Source: Candidatus Gastranaerophilales bacterium (GTDB taxonomy: Bacteria > Cyanobacteriota > Vampirovibrionia > Gastranaerophilales > Gastranaerophilaceae). From it: DNA of 56,866 nt. Location: positions 1-56,866 of the forward strand of contig CALUZA010000014.1 of assembly GCA_944325185.1 (NCBI GenBank). The letters are read 5' to 3'. Below are positions 16,814-25,278 of this stretch, piece after piece (the first letter of the stretch is position 1; the number at the start of each line of letters is the position of its first letter). The notes below the pieces were generated by a model. It did no database searches. It was not told where the DNA came from and saw only the letters and a list, made by a program, of their open reading frames with translations. Made by a program: the position numbers and the translations under genes.

Positions 16814-18877
16814 TTAAATGTTTTCAGGAACTTCTATTTTAACTGGTTTAGATTTATAAAAATCTCTCTTTTCACGACCACCGTCAGCATCTTTTGTTAT
16901 TAATTTATCAAAATTAATTCTTGATGAATCAGATCCGATAAGAAACAAAAAGTCTAAATGAGCAATATCACGAACAAAGTCATAAGATAAGCATAATTTT
17001 AAATCCTGCGGTCCAAAAATTGCATAAAAACGAGATTCTGTTAGTAAATCTTCTTCGTAGTTATCTCTCAAAGGAGAAACTGTCGCTCTGAAACCCAGTG
17101 CAAATTTATCATTAAAATTGAATTTCTCATTTACCATAATTGACGACCTACCATAGCGATACTTATCAAATATAAAAGGGCTATCACCATGGATTCCGCC
17201 GAACATGTAGCCGATACTGGATTCCCAGCGTTTAAATCTTGTTGTAACAAAAGGGCCTATCCTTGCAACGCCAGCTGTTTGACCAGAACCATAAAGAGTT
17301 GCGGCTGCTTGAGCTAAACCACTAAGGCTTATGCTCATATCCTGTTCTTCATTCACAAATTCAAGAAAACTTTTTCTAAGTTCTGCAACATATCTAAATC
17401 TTGTCGTGCAATATGCTTCTTCTTGATTATGCTTTTGATAATCGCTAAATATACCAGCATAAACACCATGATTAAAATTTGCACCTAAATCCGGAACAGC
17501 ATAGCTTTTAATATATTCAAGTTGTGCAGCATAACCGGATCTTCTTGCTCCCATAAAGCCTTCAGGCATATAAGCATTTCTACCATATCTTAACGATAGT
17601 CCATCCGAAAACTTATATCTGCCTCGAACAACTAAATTTGTTGTAGCTGAGGCATATCCTGCTTCTAACATACTATTAGGAGTACGATGACGACCAATAA
17701 TACCAACCCCGATATTACTATCTCCATAAACTAATGCAGGCATTAATTTTAAAGTTTGTCCGCGAGGAAGCTTATATACAAGCCCATAACCAATATATGT
17801 ACCAAAATTTCTCAATGTTCCTGCTTCAGGAGCATTTGTTTCAGAGACAGTATTTTCTTTATCTGAAACAATCTCAATATCTGAGTTTCTAATTATCTTA
17901 TGATTATTATAATATACGTCAGATCCCTTTAAAAGCAGGGCATTATGATCTCTATAGCTGGTTATAACTATTTCTTTTGAATTTATTTCATAAACTTGTT
18001 TTCTTTGAGATTCTAAATAACTTCTATCAATATTTCTTTGACGAACATAATCCGCCGCAACATTTTCGTATCTTTGGAAGCCTCTCGTCTCAAGAGCAAA
18101 TTCACTCTGTCTTGTACTTTTTAGTGTTCCATTTATCATTTGAATATCATTTGCAATTAAATAACCTTCTTGAGCATTAATTACAAACTGATATGCTTCC
18201 ATTGTAGGGTTATCCATTAAAATATTTTGCTCGTTTAAGTCAACAAGCATATATTCACCAAGCATTTCAATGCCGCCTTTTATTATTTTTACATTATTGT
18301 GTAATTTTAGAGTTTGTGATGTTTTATCCAAAACTGCATCATCTGCTTTTAAAGTAACTCCTTGAGCTTTTGCAATTATCTCAACATTACCCTTTGCATA
18401 CACATTTCCTTCTGTATCATCGTAAGTAATTTTATCGGCATTGATTTGAAATCTATTTTTATCACTAACTTTTTGTTGATCATTACTCGAGGAAGCTATT
18501 TGTTCTCTATTTGAATTCAGACCATCACTGTTTTGATTTTCATTTGTTATTGCATCTTCATCGGAAGAGTTTGTTTCTTCATTTTCTATATTTTCATCTT
18601 TATTTGACAATTTTTTTCTTTTTCGATTTTCAAAAAAGTTTTTTACATTTTTTTCAATTTTTCCACCAACACTATTTTCTTGAGAAAAATTAGGCAATTC
18701 AGGATCGTTGTAAGTGGGGAGATATGGCTCTTCGTTGTTTTTTTGAGGAACATCAAATTCATTTCCAACTGTATGCGCCTTAACTACCTCATACTGTGCA
18801 TAAACAGAACCGGACACTTGAAAAGCTAATGTGGCCGCACAAACAAAAAGACATAACCTCTTATTAAAATTAAACAA
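16814..18877 (-). CDS. LptD/OstA-like outer-membrane LPS assembly protein
   Basis: This protein has 687 residues. The start is TTG at 18877 with GAGGG six bases upstream, then a Sec signal (LCLFVCAATLAFQVSGSVYA). After a low-complexity acidic/Asn linker (~80-145) comes an LptA/OstA-type jellyroll region: NADKITYDDTEGNVYAKGNV and VTLKADDAVLDKTSQTLKLH are classic periodic strands. The C-terminal ~350 residues have repeated amphipathic strands with Arg/Gly turns and match an LptD-type barrel in character. It would move LPS to the outer leaflet. It is shorter than proteobacterial LptD (~780) and could be a lineage-specific OstA paralogue. Its neighbour kdsB supports the LPS role. Confidence 0.8.
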   Translation of the reverse strand: MFNFNKRLCLFVCAATLAFQVSGSVYAQYEVVKAHTVGNEFDVPQKNNEEPYLPTYNDPELPNFSQENSVGGKIEKNVKNFFENRKRKKLSNKDENIENEETNSSDEDAITNENQNSDGLNSNREQIASSSNDQQKVSDKNRFQINADKITYDDTEGNVYAKGNVEIIAKAQGVTLKADDAVLDKTSQTLKLHNNVKIIKGGIEMLGEYMLVDLNEQNILMDNPTMEAYQFVINAQEGYLIANDIQMINGTLKSTRQSEFALETRGFQRYENVAADYVRQRNIDRSYLESQRKQVYEINSKEIVITSYRDHNALLLKGSDVYYNNHKIIRNSDIEIVSDKENTVSETNAPEAGTLRNFGTYIGYGLVYKLPRGQTLKLMPALVYGDSNIGVGIIGRHRTPNSMLEAGYASATTNLVVRGRYKFSDGLSLRYGRNAYMPEGFMGARRSGYAAQLEYIKSYAVPDLGANFNHGVYAGIFSDYQKHNQEEAYCTTRFRYVAELRKSFLEFVNEEQDMSISLSGLAQAAATLYGSGQTAGVARIGPFVTTRFKRWESSIGYMFGGIHGDSPFIFDKYRYGRSSIMVNEKFNFNDKFALGFRATVSPLRDNYEEDLLTESRFYAIFGPQDLKLCLSYDFVRDIAHLDFLFLIGSDSSRINFDKLITKDADGGREKRDFYKSKPVKIEVPENI

Positions 18878-18936
18878 TTATAACCCTCAATAGTCCTGTT
18901 ATTTTAAATTTACAACAAAAACAATACTAATTCAAA

Positions 18937-20097
18937 CTATCTTATAAAATTTAATGGATTAGTAGGATTACCTTTTTGACGGACTTCAAAATGCAAATGT
19001 GGCCCAGTAGAATATCCTGTTGTTCCAACTTTTCCGATTACAGTACCTTTAGCAACATTTGTTCCTTGTCTTGCAATTGTCGTTGACATGTGTGCATATA
19101 AAGTTGTTGTAGGTATACCGTTAATTTTTCCATGATCAATAATAACAACCTTGCCATAACCGCTGTACCAACCAACAAATATAACTCTACCTGAATTAGC
19201 CGCTTTAATTGGAGTACCGTATGCAGCGCCAATATCAACTCCAGAGTGGAAAATTTTTCTTTTAAATATCGGATGTACTCTCCAGCCAAAAGGAGAAGTA
19301 ATTCTGCCGGGAACAGGACGAGTAAATCCACCCGTTACAACTACACTTACGCCTTCTTTTTGCGTTTTCTTTGTTTCTTGATTAATCATTTGAGAAATAG
19401 CTCTTGATTGACGAGCTAAATCCTTTTCAGCTCTTTCCCAAGTTGCTCTATCTGTTTTAAGTTTTTCAATCAATTTTTCATTTTTTGAAATCGCATCTTG
19501 TATATCGTTTTGCTGACGATTAATTGTTTCTATATTAGCTTCAAGATTTTTCTTCTGCATTTCAATTCTTGATTTTAAAACCAAAATTTCTCTTGCGCTC
19601 GCCTTGGTCTCTTGTAATCTTTTTTTATCATGAGCAATAATTATATTTTCAAAATACAATCTATCCAAAAAAGCATTTATATCTTGAGCATTCAATAAAA
19701 ATTCAATATATCCGTTTCTTTTTTGCTTAAATATTTGTACAAGTCTTTTAGATGTGTATGCTTGATGTTTTCTATGTTCAACAAGCAATTTATCTAGTTT
19801 TCGCTCCAAAGTTTCCACTTCATTTTGCGCATCTACATATCTTTTTTTATTTTTTTGCAAACTATGCTGTGTATATTCCAATTTTTGCTGGTTTTTATAT
19901 AGTCTATTTGTTTCAATTTTTTCAAGGAGTTTTAATTTATGTATTTCTTTTTTGGCATGACCTCTTTGGGCTTCAATAGCATTTTTCTTATCATCCAATT
20001 TTTCAGTCGCAAACACACATGTTGTTTGTATGCAAACCACTAAAAACAACAAACAAACTAAAAATATTTTATTTCCTTTGAAAAAATATTTATTCAT
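18937..20097 (-). CDS. Murein hydrolase / activator, EnvC-like with M23 (LytM) peptidase domain
   Basis: This protein has 386 residues. An N-terminal signal or anchor (IFLVCLLFLVVCIQTTCVFA) is followed by a ~200-residue coiled coil with basic and acidic heptads, then an M23 domain (ITSPFGWRVHP; FHSGVDIGAAYGTPIKA; TTLYAHMS; TGPHLHFEVR). The zinc ligands (His and Asp of HSGVD, His of HLH) look intact, so it could be an active endopeptidase rather than only an amidase activator as in E. coli EnvC. It acts in the periplasm on peptidoglycan at division. The ATG lies three bases after the stop of a 34-residue membrane peptide and lacks its own SD, which implies coupling. Confidence 0.92.
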   Translation of the reverse strand: MNKYFFKGNKIFLVCLLFLVVCIQTTCVFATEKLDDKKNAIEAQRGHAKKEIHKLKLLEKIETNRLYKNQQKLEYTQHSLQKNKKRYVDAQNEVETLERKLDKLLVEHRKHQAYTSKRLVQIFKQKRNGYIEFLLNAQDINAFLDRLYFENIIIAHDKKRLQETKASAREILVLKSRIEMQKKNLEANIETINRQQNDIQDAISKNEKLIEKLKTDRATWERAEKDLARQSRAISQMINQETKKTQKEGVSVVVTGGFTRPVPGRITSPFGWRVHPIFKRKIFHSGVDIGAAYGTPIKAANSGRVIFVGWYSGYGKVVIIDHGKINGIPTTTLYAHMSTTIARQGTNVAKGTVIGKVGTTGYSTGPHLHFEVRQKGNPTNPLNFIR

Positions 20098-20100
20098 AGA

Positions 20101-20205
20101 CTAAAATAAAACGCTCAAAAAAGCTCCGATACCAACCATCCAAGCAACTAAAAAAACAGTCAAAAATATAACGATTATCTTCCTATGTTTTCTAAAAAAT
20201 TCCAT
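20101..20205 (-). CDS. 34-residue single-pass membrane peptide upstream of the M23 gene
   Basis: The minus strand from the ATG at 20205 reads MEFFRKHRK, then about 23 hydrophobic residues (IIVIFLTVFLVAWMVGIGAF), and stops at 20101. AAGGT lies seven bases before the ATG. The stop is three bases before the M23 gene's ATG, which lacks an SD, so translation of this peptide probably delivers ribosomes to the next gene. The layout is a basic N-terminus plus one TM helix, as in small membrane regulators. The family is unknown. Frame, SD and coupling support a real gene, but it is very short. Confidence 0.7.
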   Translation of the reverse strand: MEFFRKHRKIIVIFLTVFLVAWMVGIGAFLSVLF

Positions 20206-20282
20206 TTTTTTACCTTTTTACATCTTATAGCAATATAATAACAAAAACCTTGTTAAAATAGCAAATCGCTTAACATTTTATT

Positions 20283-22106
20283 TTATTTATAAACTCTACA
20301 ACCATCATCATCTAAATCAATTTTCTCATCATGATTATTATCAATACCGTCATGACAGGAATTTATAGACTCCCAGCCTTCCGCTCTAGGAAAAGCACGT
20401 AAAAATTTATCATTTATTGAATTAAATAAATATAGAAAATAATCTCTATATAACGAAGCTATTTCGCTATTTTCAATAACTACAACATTTTCATCATTCT
20501 TATATAAACCACTTGCTGAAAAATTTGAACTTCCGGTAATTAAAATTCTTTCATCAATTAAAATTGTTTTTTCATGGTTTTTTCCGCCCCAATTTTCAAC
20601 TTTTACAGGAATAGATAAATTTCTCATCTCAACTATTCTTTTTTTAAAATTTGAAGCACCAAGTGCATCCAATAAAACTATTACATCTAATCCGCGCTTT
20701 TTTGCACCAATTAATTCGGTAATTATTTTAAGATCGGTAAGGTAAAAAGCAGAAACAAAAATTTCACTTTTTGCAGCCTTTAGGGCCGGAATAATATATT
20801 CCTCATTTACATTACTTTTTGGCATGAAAAATAAACGTATAAGTGCATTCCCCATTTTTATTGGATATGAATTAATTTTTTCTTTTCTTTTGGAAAATTT
20901 TCCTTCATGCATTTGACTAAACTCTTGTTTATAATATTTTGCAACCTCGGATGAATTAAATACTAGTGCAATATTTCCGTTGTAACCGCCAGAATCAGTT
21001 GATGAAATATTAACGGAACCAGTAATTACTTTTTTTTCATCAAAAATAAAAATTTTATTATGCATTAAAATTTGAGTTCTATCAAAATGGGAATCAAACT
21101 CTTTTGCAAACTCCATTGTTTCAGGATATATTTCAGACATGTTCTTACTATAATCGAGAACAGAGCGTATTTTAACCCCTCTTTTTCTTGCTCGTCTTAA
21201 TGCTTCAACTATTTCCTTTTGTTCACCGATAGCATACATAGCAATATCAATACTGTTATTTGCGCTATCTATTTCCTTTATCAGCCGTTTTGCAAAAATA
21301 GAATTACAATCATAATTTGGCTTTGAATATTCCAAAGGATTTATCAAATACAATTCAAAATAACCAAAATTTTTATAGACGGATTTTTTGTAAGCATTCT
21401 TACTTTTTGGAATTTTAAAAACAACATCATTATTTTCTTTAAAATTATTTCCGAAGCAAAATTTGCAATAATGAACAACATCTTTCAATGTTTTTCTTAA
21501 AATCAATTCACCATCGCTCATCATTTTTGCATACTCGCAAGAAGGTATATGAACAACTCCTGATTTTAAATTTAAAATCAAAAATTCAAGCGAATTTAAC
21601 TCTTTTGCATTATTTCTTACTTGTCTAATATTTTGAATTGGTAAATACTCAACATTATTGCAATCAGAATTTGTATAAGCAAGACCATTTTTTAATAAAT
21701 ATTCCCCTAAATCAACACCTTCATAATCGATTTCTACGATATAAGCATTATATTTTAAATTTTTTACTTTTGATTTTACAAGTACATCTGAATTTACAAG
21801 ATTGTCTTTTGCCCAATTTCTTGCAAGAAAACCTGCTTTTAAATATTCAAGAATACTTATTCCCAGTTTTATAGATTTTTCTTTCGAATATTTATTTTGA
21901 ACAGGAGAAAAAGCATTAATATTTTTAACTTTAACTAATTCATCTTCTTCAACCAAATTGTTCTTATTGAAATCAATATAAAACCAGTCCGCCTCTACAA
22001 CTTTTAAAACTTTATAATAAGAATTTATTTTATCTTTGCGATTTACAAAAACAAAAATAAAAAATATAAATAAAAGAAAAATTACTGTCAAAAACTTATT
22101 TTTCAT
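20283..22106 (-). CDS. Membrane-anchored PLD-family protein with SNase-like N-terminal region
   Basis: This protein has 607 residues. An N-terminal TM anchor is followed by a region (residues ~75-170) that resembles staphylococcal-nuclease folds (AGFLARNWAKDNLVNSDVLV, then DLGEYLLKNGLAY). A Cys/His knuckle follows near 185-220 (VVHIPSCEYAKMM, then HYCKFCF), of the kind seen beside SNase and competence nucleases. Two phospholipase D HKD motifs come next: HNKIFIFD with ITGSVN (~347) and HEKTILID with ITGSSN (~510). The end has an EF-hand-like acidic loop (DNNHDEKIDLDDDGC). Likely roles are extracellular DNA or phospholipid cleavage. The four-part fusion is unusual. It may form a unit with the downstream M23 gene. 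Confidence 0.85.
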   Translation of the reverse strand: MKNKFLTVIFLLFIFFIFVFVNRKDKINSYYKVLKVVEADWFYIDFNKNNLVEEDELVKVKNINAFSPVQNKYSKEKSIKLGISILEYLKAGFLARNWAKDNLVNSDVLVKSKVKNLKYNAYIVEIDYEGVDLGEYLLKNGLAYTNSDCNNVEYLPIQNIRQVRNNAKELNSLEFLILNLKSGVVHIPSCEYAKMMSDGELILRKTLKDVVHYCKFCFGNNFKENNDVVFKIPKSKNAYKKSVYKNFGYFELYLINPLEYSKPNYDCNSIFAKRLIKEIDSANNSIDIAMYAIGEQKEIVEALRRARKRGVKIRSVLDYSKNMSEIYPETMEFAKEFDSHFDRTQILMHNKIFIFDEKKVITGSVNISSTDSGGYNGNIALVFNSSEVAKYYKQEFSQMHEGKFSKRKEKINSYPIKMGNALIRLFFMPKSNVNEEYIIPALKAAKSEIFVSAFYLTDLKIITELIGAKKRGLDVIVLLDALGASNFKKRIVEMRNLSIPVKVENWGGKNHEKTILIDERILITGSSNFSASGLYKNDENVVVIENSEIASLYRDYFLYLFNSINDKFLRAFPRAEGWESINSCHDGIDNNHDEKIDLDDDGCRVYK

Positions 22107-22178
22107 AAATTATAAACACTATTATCCAATATAAAAAAAATAAATTAATTTTTGTTAATAAAAATTTACCATAAGCAC

Positions 22179-22207
22179 TTGTTTATTAATTTTGTTTAAT
22201 ATATCAT
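22179..22207 (+). promoter_or_regulatory. Candidate sigma-70 promoter for rplS
   Basis: TTGTTT (22179-22184), 17 bases, TATCAT (22202-22207). The start would lie about 33 bases before the rplS ATG. Four of six and five of six consensus matches at ideal spacing. Confidence 0.45.
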
Positions 22208-22246
22208 TGAACATACTAGAGACAATATGCAAAAGGAATAAAGAAA

Positions 22247-22600
22247 ATGAATCCTATAATCACAGAATTAGAAAAAGAATATACAGGTCGTCAAATGCCT
22301 GAAATCAATCCCGGCGACACAGTAAAAGTATTCGTTAGAATTATTGAAGGAAACAAAGAAAGAACACAAGCATTTGAAGGAACTGTAATCAAAAAACGTG
22401 GCAGCTCAATCAATAAAACAATCACTGTAAGAAAAGTGTTCCAAGGTGTTGGCGTTGAACGTGTTTTTGCTATCTACTCACCGAGAATCGAAAAAATTCA
22501 AGTTTTAAGAAAAGGCGACGTAAGACGTGCAAAATTATACTACCTAAGAGAACGTTCAGGCAAAGCTACACGTATCAGAGAAAAAATGGAAAAAAGATAA
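22247..22600 (+). CDS. rplS: 50S ribosomal protein L19
   Basis: Large-subunit protein at the 30S-50S interface. It has 117 residues, normal length. [20 protein letters not shown], then [19 protein letters not shown] and [18 protein letters not shown], are the standard L19 blocks. AAAGGA lies 13 bases and AAAGAAA six bases upstream of the ATG. It is a single-gene transcript with its own promoter candidate and terminator. Confidence 0.98.
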   Translation: MNPIITELEKEYTGRQMPEINPGDTVKVFVRIIEGNKERTQAFEGTVIKKRGSSINKTITVRKVFQGVGVERVFAIYSPRIEKIQVLRKGDVRRAKLYYLRERSGKATRIREKMEKR

Positions 22601-22623
22601 TTTTTTCTATAGGAAATTATTAC

Positions 22624-22665
22624 AATGCCTTGAATTACGCTTAAAGCAAATTCAAGGCATTTTTA
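22624..22665 (+). terminator. Intrinsic terminator of rplS
   Basis: A 13-bp perfect stem (22624-22636 with 22649-22661) with a 12-base loop, followed by T residues. It lies 23 bases after the stop and only 10 bases before the next start codon. Confidence 0.85.
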
Positions 22666-22674
22666 CAAAAAACT

Positions 22675-23532
22675 ATGAATCATATACATTGGTACCCAGG
22701 GCATATAGCAAAAGCCCAAAAACAACTTAAGGAAAAATTAAATCTGGTAGATGTCATAATAGAAGTTGTAGACGCCAGAATTCCCTATTCTAGCAGCTAC
22801 AAAACAACTTCAAAATTGTGTCCAAATAAGCCCAGATTGATTCTTATGAATAAATCCGATGTTTCTGACGAAAATTATAATAAAATTTGGGCAAAAATTC
22901 TATCTAAAATCAATAATACAGAAGTTTTAATTACCAATCTTTCAAATAAAAAAGATATAAAAACAATTACAGATAAAGTAATTAGACTTTCAAATCCAAT
23001 CATGCAAAAAAGAGTTGAAAAAGGGCTTCTTGCAAGACCTGCAAGAACAATGGTGATTGGAATGCCAAACGTTGGAAAATCAAGTACAATAAACAGATTA
23101 GTAGGTAAAGCAAAAACTAAAACAGGTGCAAAAGCTGGAGTTACAAGGCAGCAACAATGGGTTAGAATTAATGACAAAATTGAATTATTGGATACACCGG
23201 GGATAATACCCACAACACAAGATGACCAAAATCAAGCACTAAGGTTGGCTTGCGTAAATTCTATCGGTGACAACGCTTATGATAGCATCTATGTAGCAGA
23301 AAACCTTATTAAAATACTGGACAAATTATACCCTAAAGAACTTAGAACATACTTTGATATAAATTTTGATGACAAAATAAATCTTGAAACTATAGCACTA
23401 AAAAGAAATTGGATTTTAAAAGGCGAAAAAGCAGATATAACAAGAACTGCTAATGTTACTTTATCATGTTTTAGGGAAGGCAAAATCGGTAAATTTACTT
23501 TGGATAGACCGGAAGAATATGAACTTATTTGA
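22675..23532 (+). CDS. rbgA: Ribosome biogenesis GTPase RbgA/YlqF
   Basis: Circularly permuted GTPase needed for a late step of 50S assembly. It has 285 residues. The motif order G4 (LMNKSD), G1 (GMPNVGKSSTINRL), G2 region (AGVTRQQQW), G3 (LLDTPGI) is the permuted pattern. The N-terminal HWYPGHIAKAQKQL is specific for YlqF, and the C-terminal ANTAR-like helical part is present. The ATG lies 10 bases after the L19 terminator stem. It overlaps rnhB by 14 bases, so the two are coupled; this rplS-ylqF-rnhB order is a common conserved cluster. Confidence 0.95.
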   Translation: MNHIHWYPGHIAKAQKQLKEKLNLVDVIIEVVDARIPYSSSYKTTSKLCPNKPRLILMNKSDVSDENYNKIWAKILSKINNTEVLITNLSNKKDIKTITDKVIRLSNPIMQKRVEKGLLARPARTMVIGMPNVGKSSTINRLVGKAKTKTGAKAGVTRQQQWVRINDKIELLDTPGIIPTTQDDQNQALRLACVNSIGDNAYDSIYVAENLIKILDKLYPKELRTYFDINFDDKINLETIALKRNWILKGEKADITRTANVTLSCFREGKIGKFTLDRPEEYELI

Positions 23533-24199
23533 ATTTGACGAAAACGAAAAAACAATTAAAACCGAATTAAATCTTATTAATCAGCCATTTGACAACATAA
23601 TCGGCTGCGACGAAGCAGGCAGAGGGCCAGCAGCAGGCGGAGTATGGGCAGCAGCTGTATATTTTAAAAAAGATTGCAACAAAGAAAAGTTTATTAAATT
23701 GAATGATTCAAAAAAACTCACAGCAAAAAACAGGGATGAGCTTTTTGAAGTAATAAAAGAAAATTCAATATGGTCAATCAAGGCTGTGACCGTCGAAAAA
23801 ATTGAAGAAATAAATATTCTAAATGCTTCACTTTTGGCTATGAAATATGCAGCAGAAGACGTAATCAATCAAATCCAAAATAAAAATATTTTAACCCTTA
23901 TTGACGGAAATAAACTAATAAAAAATTTCAATTATCCACAAAAATTTATAGTCAAAGGAGATTCAAAATCGGCATCCATTGCAGCAGCAAGCATACTTGC
24001 AAAAGTTTCAAGGGACAGATACATGGAAAAAATTGATTTAGAATTTCCAAACTATGATTGGAAAAACAACAAAGGATATTTAACAAAAAAACATATTGAA
24101 GCAATTCAAAAATATGGCACAACAAAATATCACAGGCTGTCTTTTTTAAAAAACATAACAAAAAGCCCCCAAGAAAACTTGGAGGCAAATATAATATAA
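23519..24199 (+). CDS. rnhB: Ribonuclease HII
   Basis: Removes ribonucleotides and RNA primers from DNA-RNA hybrids. It has 226 residues from the ATG at 23519, just after GGAAG and inside the end of rbgA. The longer frame from 23453 only re-reads rbgA DNA. IIGCDEAGRGPAAGGVW carries the first catalytic Asp-Glu pair. NDSKKLTAKNRDEL, the later LIDG (third Asp) and the SIAAASILAKVSRDRYM block match the RNase HII family. The 3' end contains the terminator of the convergent flagellin gene. Confidence 0.96.
   Translation: MNLFEFDENEKTIKTELNLINQPFDNIIGCDEAGRGPAAGGVWAAAVYFKKDCNKEKFIKLNDSKKLTAKNRDELFEVIKENSIWSIKAVTVEKIEEINILNASLLAMKYAAEDVINQIQNKNILTLIDGNKLIKNFNYPQKFIVKGDSKSASIAAASILAKVSRDRYMEKIDLEFPNYDWKNNKGYLTKKHIEAIQKYGTTKYHRLSFLKNITKSPQENLEANII
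24160..24186 (-). terminator. Intrinsic terminator of flagellin gene, inside rnhB coding end
   Basis: On the minus strand, GCCTCCAAG-TTTT-CTTGGGGGC followed by TTTTT forms a 9-bp stem (one T-G wobble) and a T tract. On the plus strand the wobble becomes a C/A mismatch and there is no T run, so it is directional for flagellin. It lies within the last codons of rnhB. Confidence 0.8.
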
Positions 24200-24210
24200 A
24201 TCTACAATCT

Positions 24211-25059
24211 TTACAGTAAGCTTAAAGCTATTGATGGAGCTTGGTTTGCTTGAGCCAACAATGATGTTGAAATCTGTTGAAGTATTTGTTGTTGAGTATA
24301 ATTTGATGCTTCAGAAGCAATATCAGCATCTGTAATAATTGATTTAGCACTTGATAAGTTTTCGTATTGAATTGTTAATGTATCCAAAGCAGATTCTAAA
24401 CGGTTTTGAGCAGAACCGATTAATGATTTTCTACTTGTAACATTGTCAATACCACTGTCTAAATTTTCGATTGCAGTTTTTAATGCAGCTGCACTCATTG
24501 TTGTTAAATCAAAGTCTGCAACTCCTGTTAATTCTTCGAATTTAACACTTTCAAATACAGCATTTGAAACTGAAATTGTATTATCTTCATCCGCATTCGC
24601 ACCAACTTGGAAGGTAATACCATCGGCTTTCAAACCTGCATCTTCAAACAAACTCAATTGAGAATATTTAGAAGAAGTAGATACACGGTCAATTTCAGCA
24701 ATACGTTCAGCTACTTCATCTTGCATAGCTTGAATTTCATCTTCTGAATATGTGCCGTTTTTAGCTTGCAATGTCAAGTCACGAATTCTTGATAAGTTAT
24801 CTTGAATTACATCCAAGTTACCTTCTGCAGTTGACAATAAAGCATTGCCATTTTGAACGTTGTTTTGTGCAACTTGGTTACCGTTTAATTGAACTTGCAT
24901 ACGAGCAGAAATAACTGTACCGGCTGCATCGTCTTTTGCAGAGTTAACCTTTAAACCAGTCGACATTCTTTCCATTGCCTGAGCTAATTTGTTTGTTGAA
25001 CCCGACAAAATACCTTGGATTTTAATAGAATCCACATTTGTGTTAATAACTACTGACAT
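24211..25059 (-). CDS. fliC: Flagellin
   Basis: Filament subunit of 282 residues. The conserved D0/D1 N-terminus (INTNVDSIKIQGILSGSTNK, then MERMSTGLKVNSAKDDAAG, then NVQNGNALLSTAEGNLDVIQ) and C-terminus (IGSAQNRLESALDTLTIQYE, then SIITDADIASEASNYTQQQI) are intact and end in Leu-Leu. The central variable part (~135-200) is small, so this is a compact flagellin with little D2/D3. Only one copy is seen here. A strong SD (AAAGGAG) precedes the ATG. It is exported by the FlhA/FlhB/FliPQR apparatus encoded at 34-39 kb. It has its own promoter candidate and terminator. Confidence 0.97.
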   Translation of the reverse strand: MSVVINTNVDSIKIQGILSGSTNKLAQAMERMSTGLKVNSAKDDAAGTVISARMQVQLNGNQVAQNNVQNGNALLSTAEGNLDVIQDNLSRIRDLTLQAKNGTYSEDEIQAMQDEVAERIAEIDRVSTSSKYSQLSLFEDAGLKADGITFQVGANADEDNTISVSNAVFESVKFEELTGVADFDLTTMSAAALKTAIENLDSGIDNVTSRKSLIGSAQNRLESALDTLTIQYENLSSAKSIITDADIASEASNYTQQQILQQISTSLLAQANQAPSIALSLL

Positions 25060-25118
25060 AAATGAGCTCCTTTCATTAAGCCTTTTACTAATACATCCTT
25101 GCGTTTATAAAATAGTTA

Positions 25119-25148
25119 TATATAGTAAGACAATGCACCAAAAGACAA
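25119..25148 (-). promoter_or_regulatory. Candidate promoter of flagellin
   Basis: On the minus strand, TTGTCT (25148-25143), 18 bases, TATATA (25124-25119), giving a ~55-base leader. It is a sigma-70-like match. A partial sigma-28 -10 core (GGCGATTT, at 25190-25197) lies further upstream but lacks a matching -35 box, so which sigma factor serves flagellin is unclear. Confidence 0.35.
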
Positions 25149-25278
25149 ATTTCATAACGAAAAAATAGAAATATTAAAATTATTAATATTTTTAAATCGC
25201 CAAAATTCTACTTAGAGTTCAATTTATAAGAATTAAAATATTACAATTTGTAAATTTTTTTTCAAAAACGTTATAAAA

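Noticed and set aside
25190..25197. Sigma-28 -10-like GGCGATTT upstream of flagellin
   Set aside because: The 8 bases at the right distance upstream match the -35 consensus at only three positions, so I did not call it a promoter.
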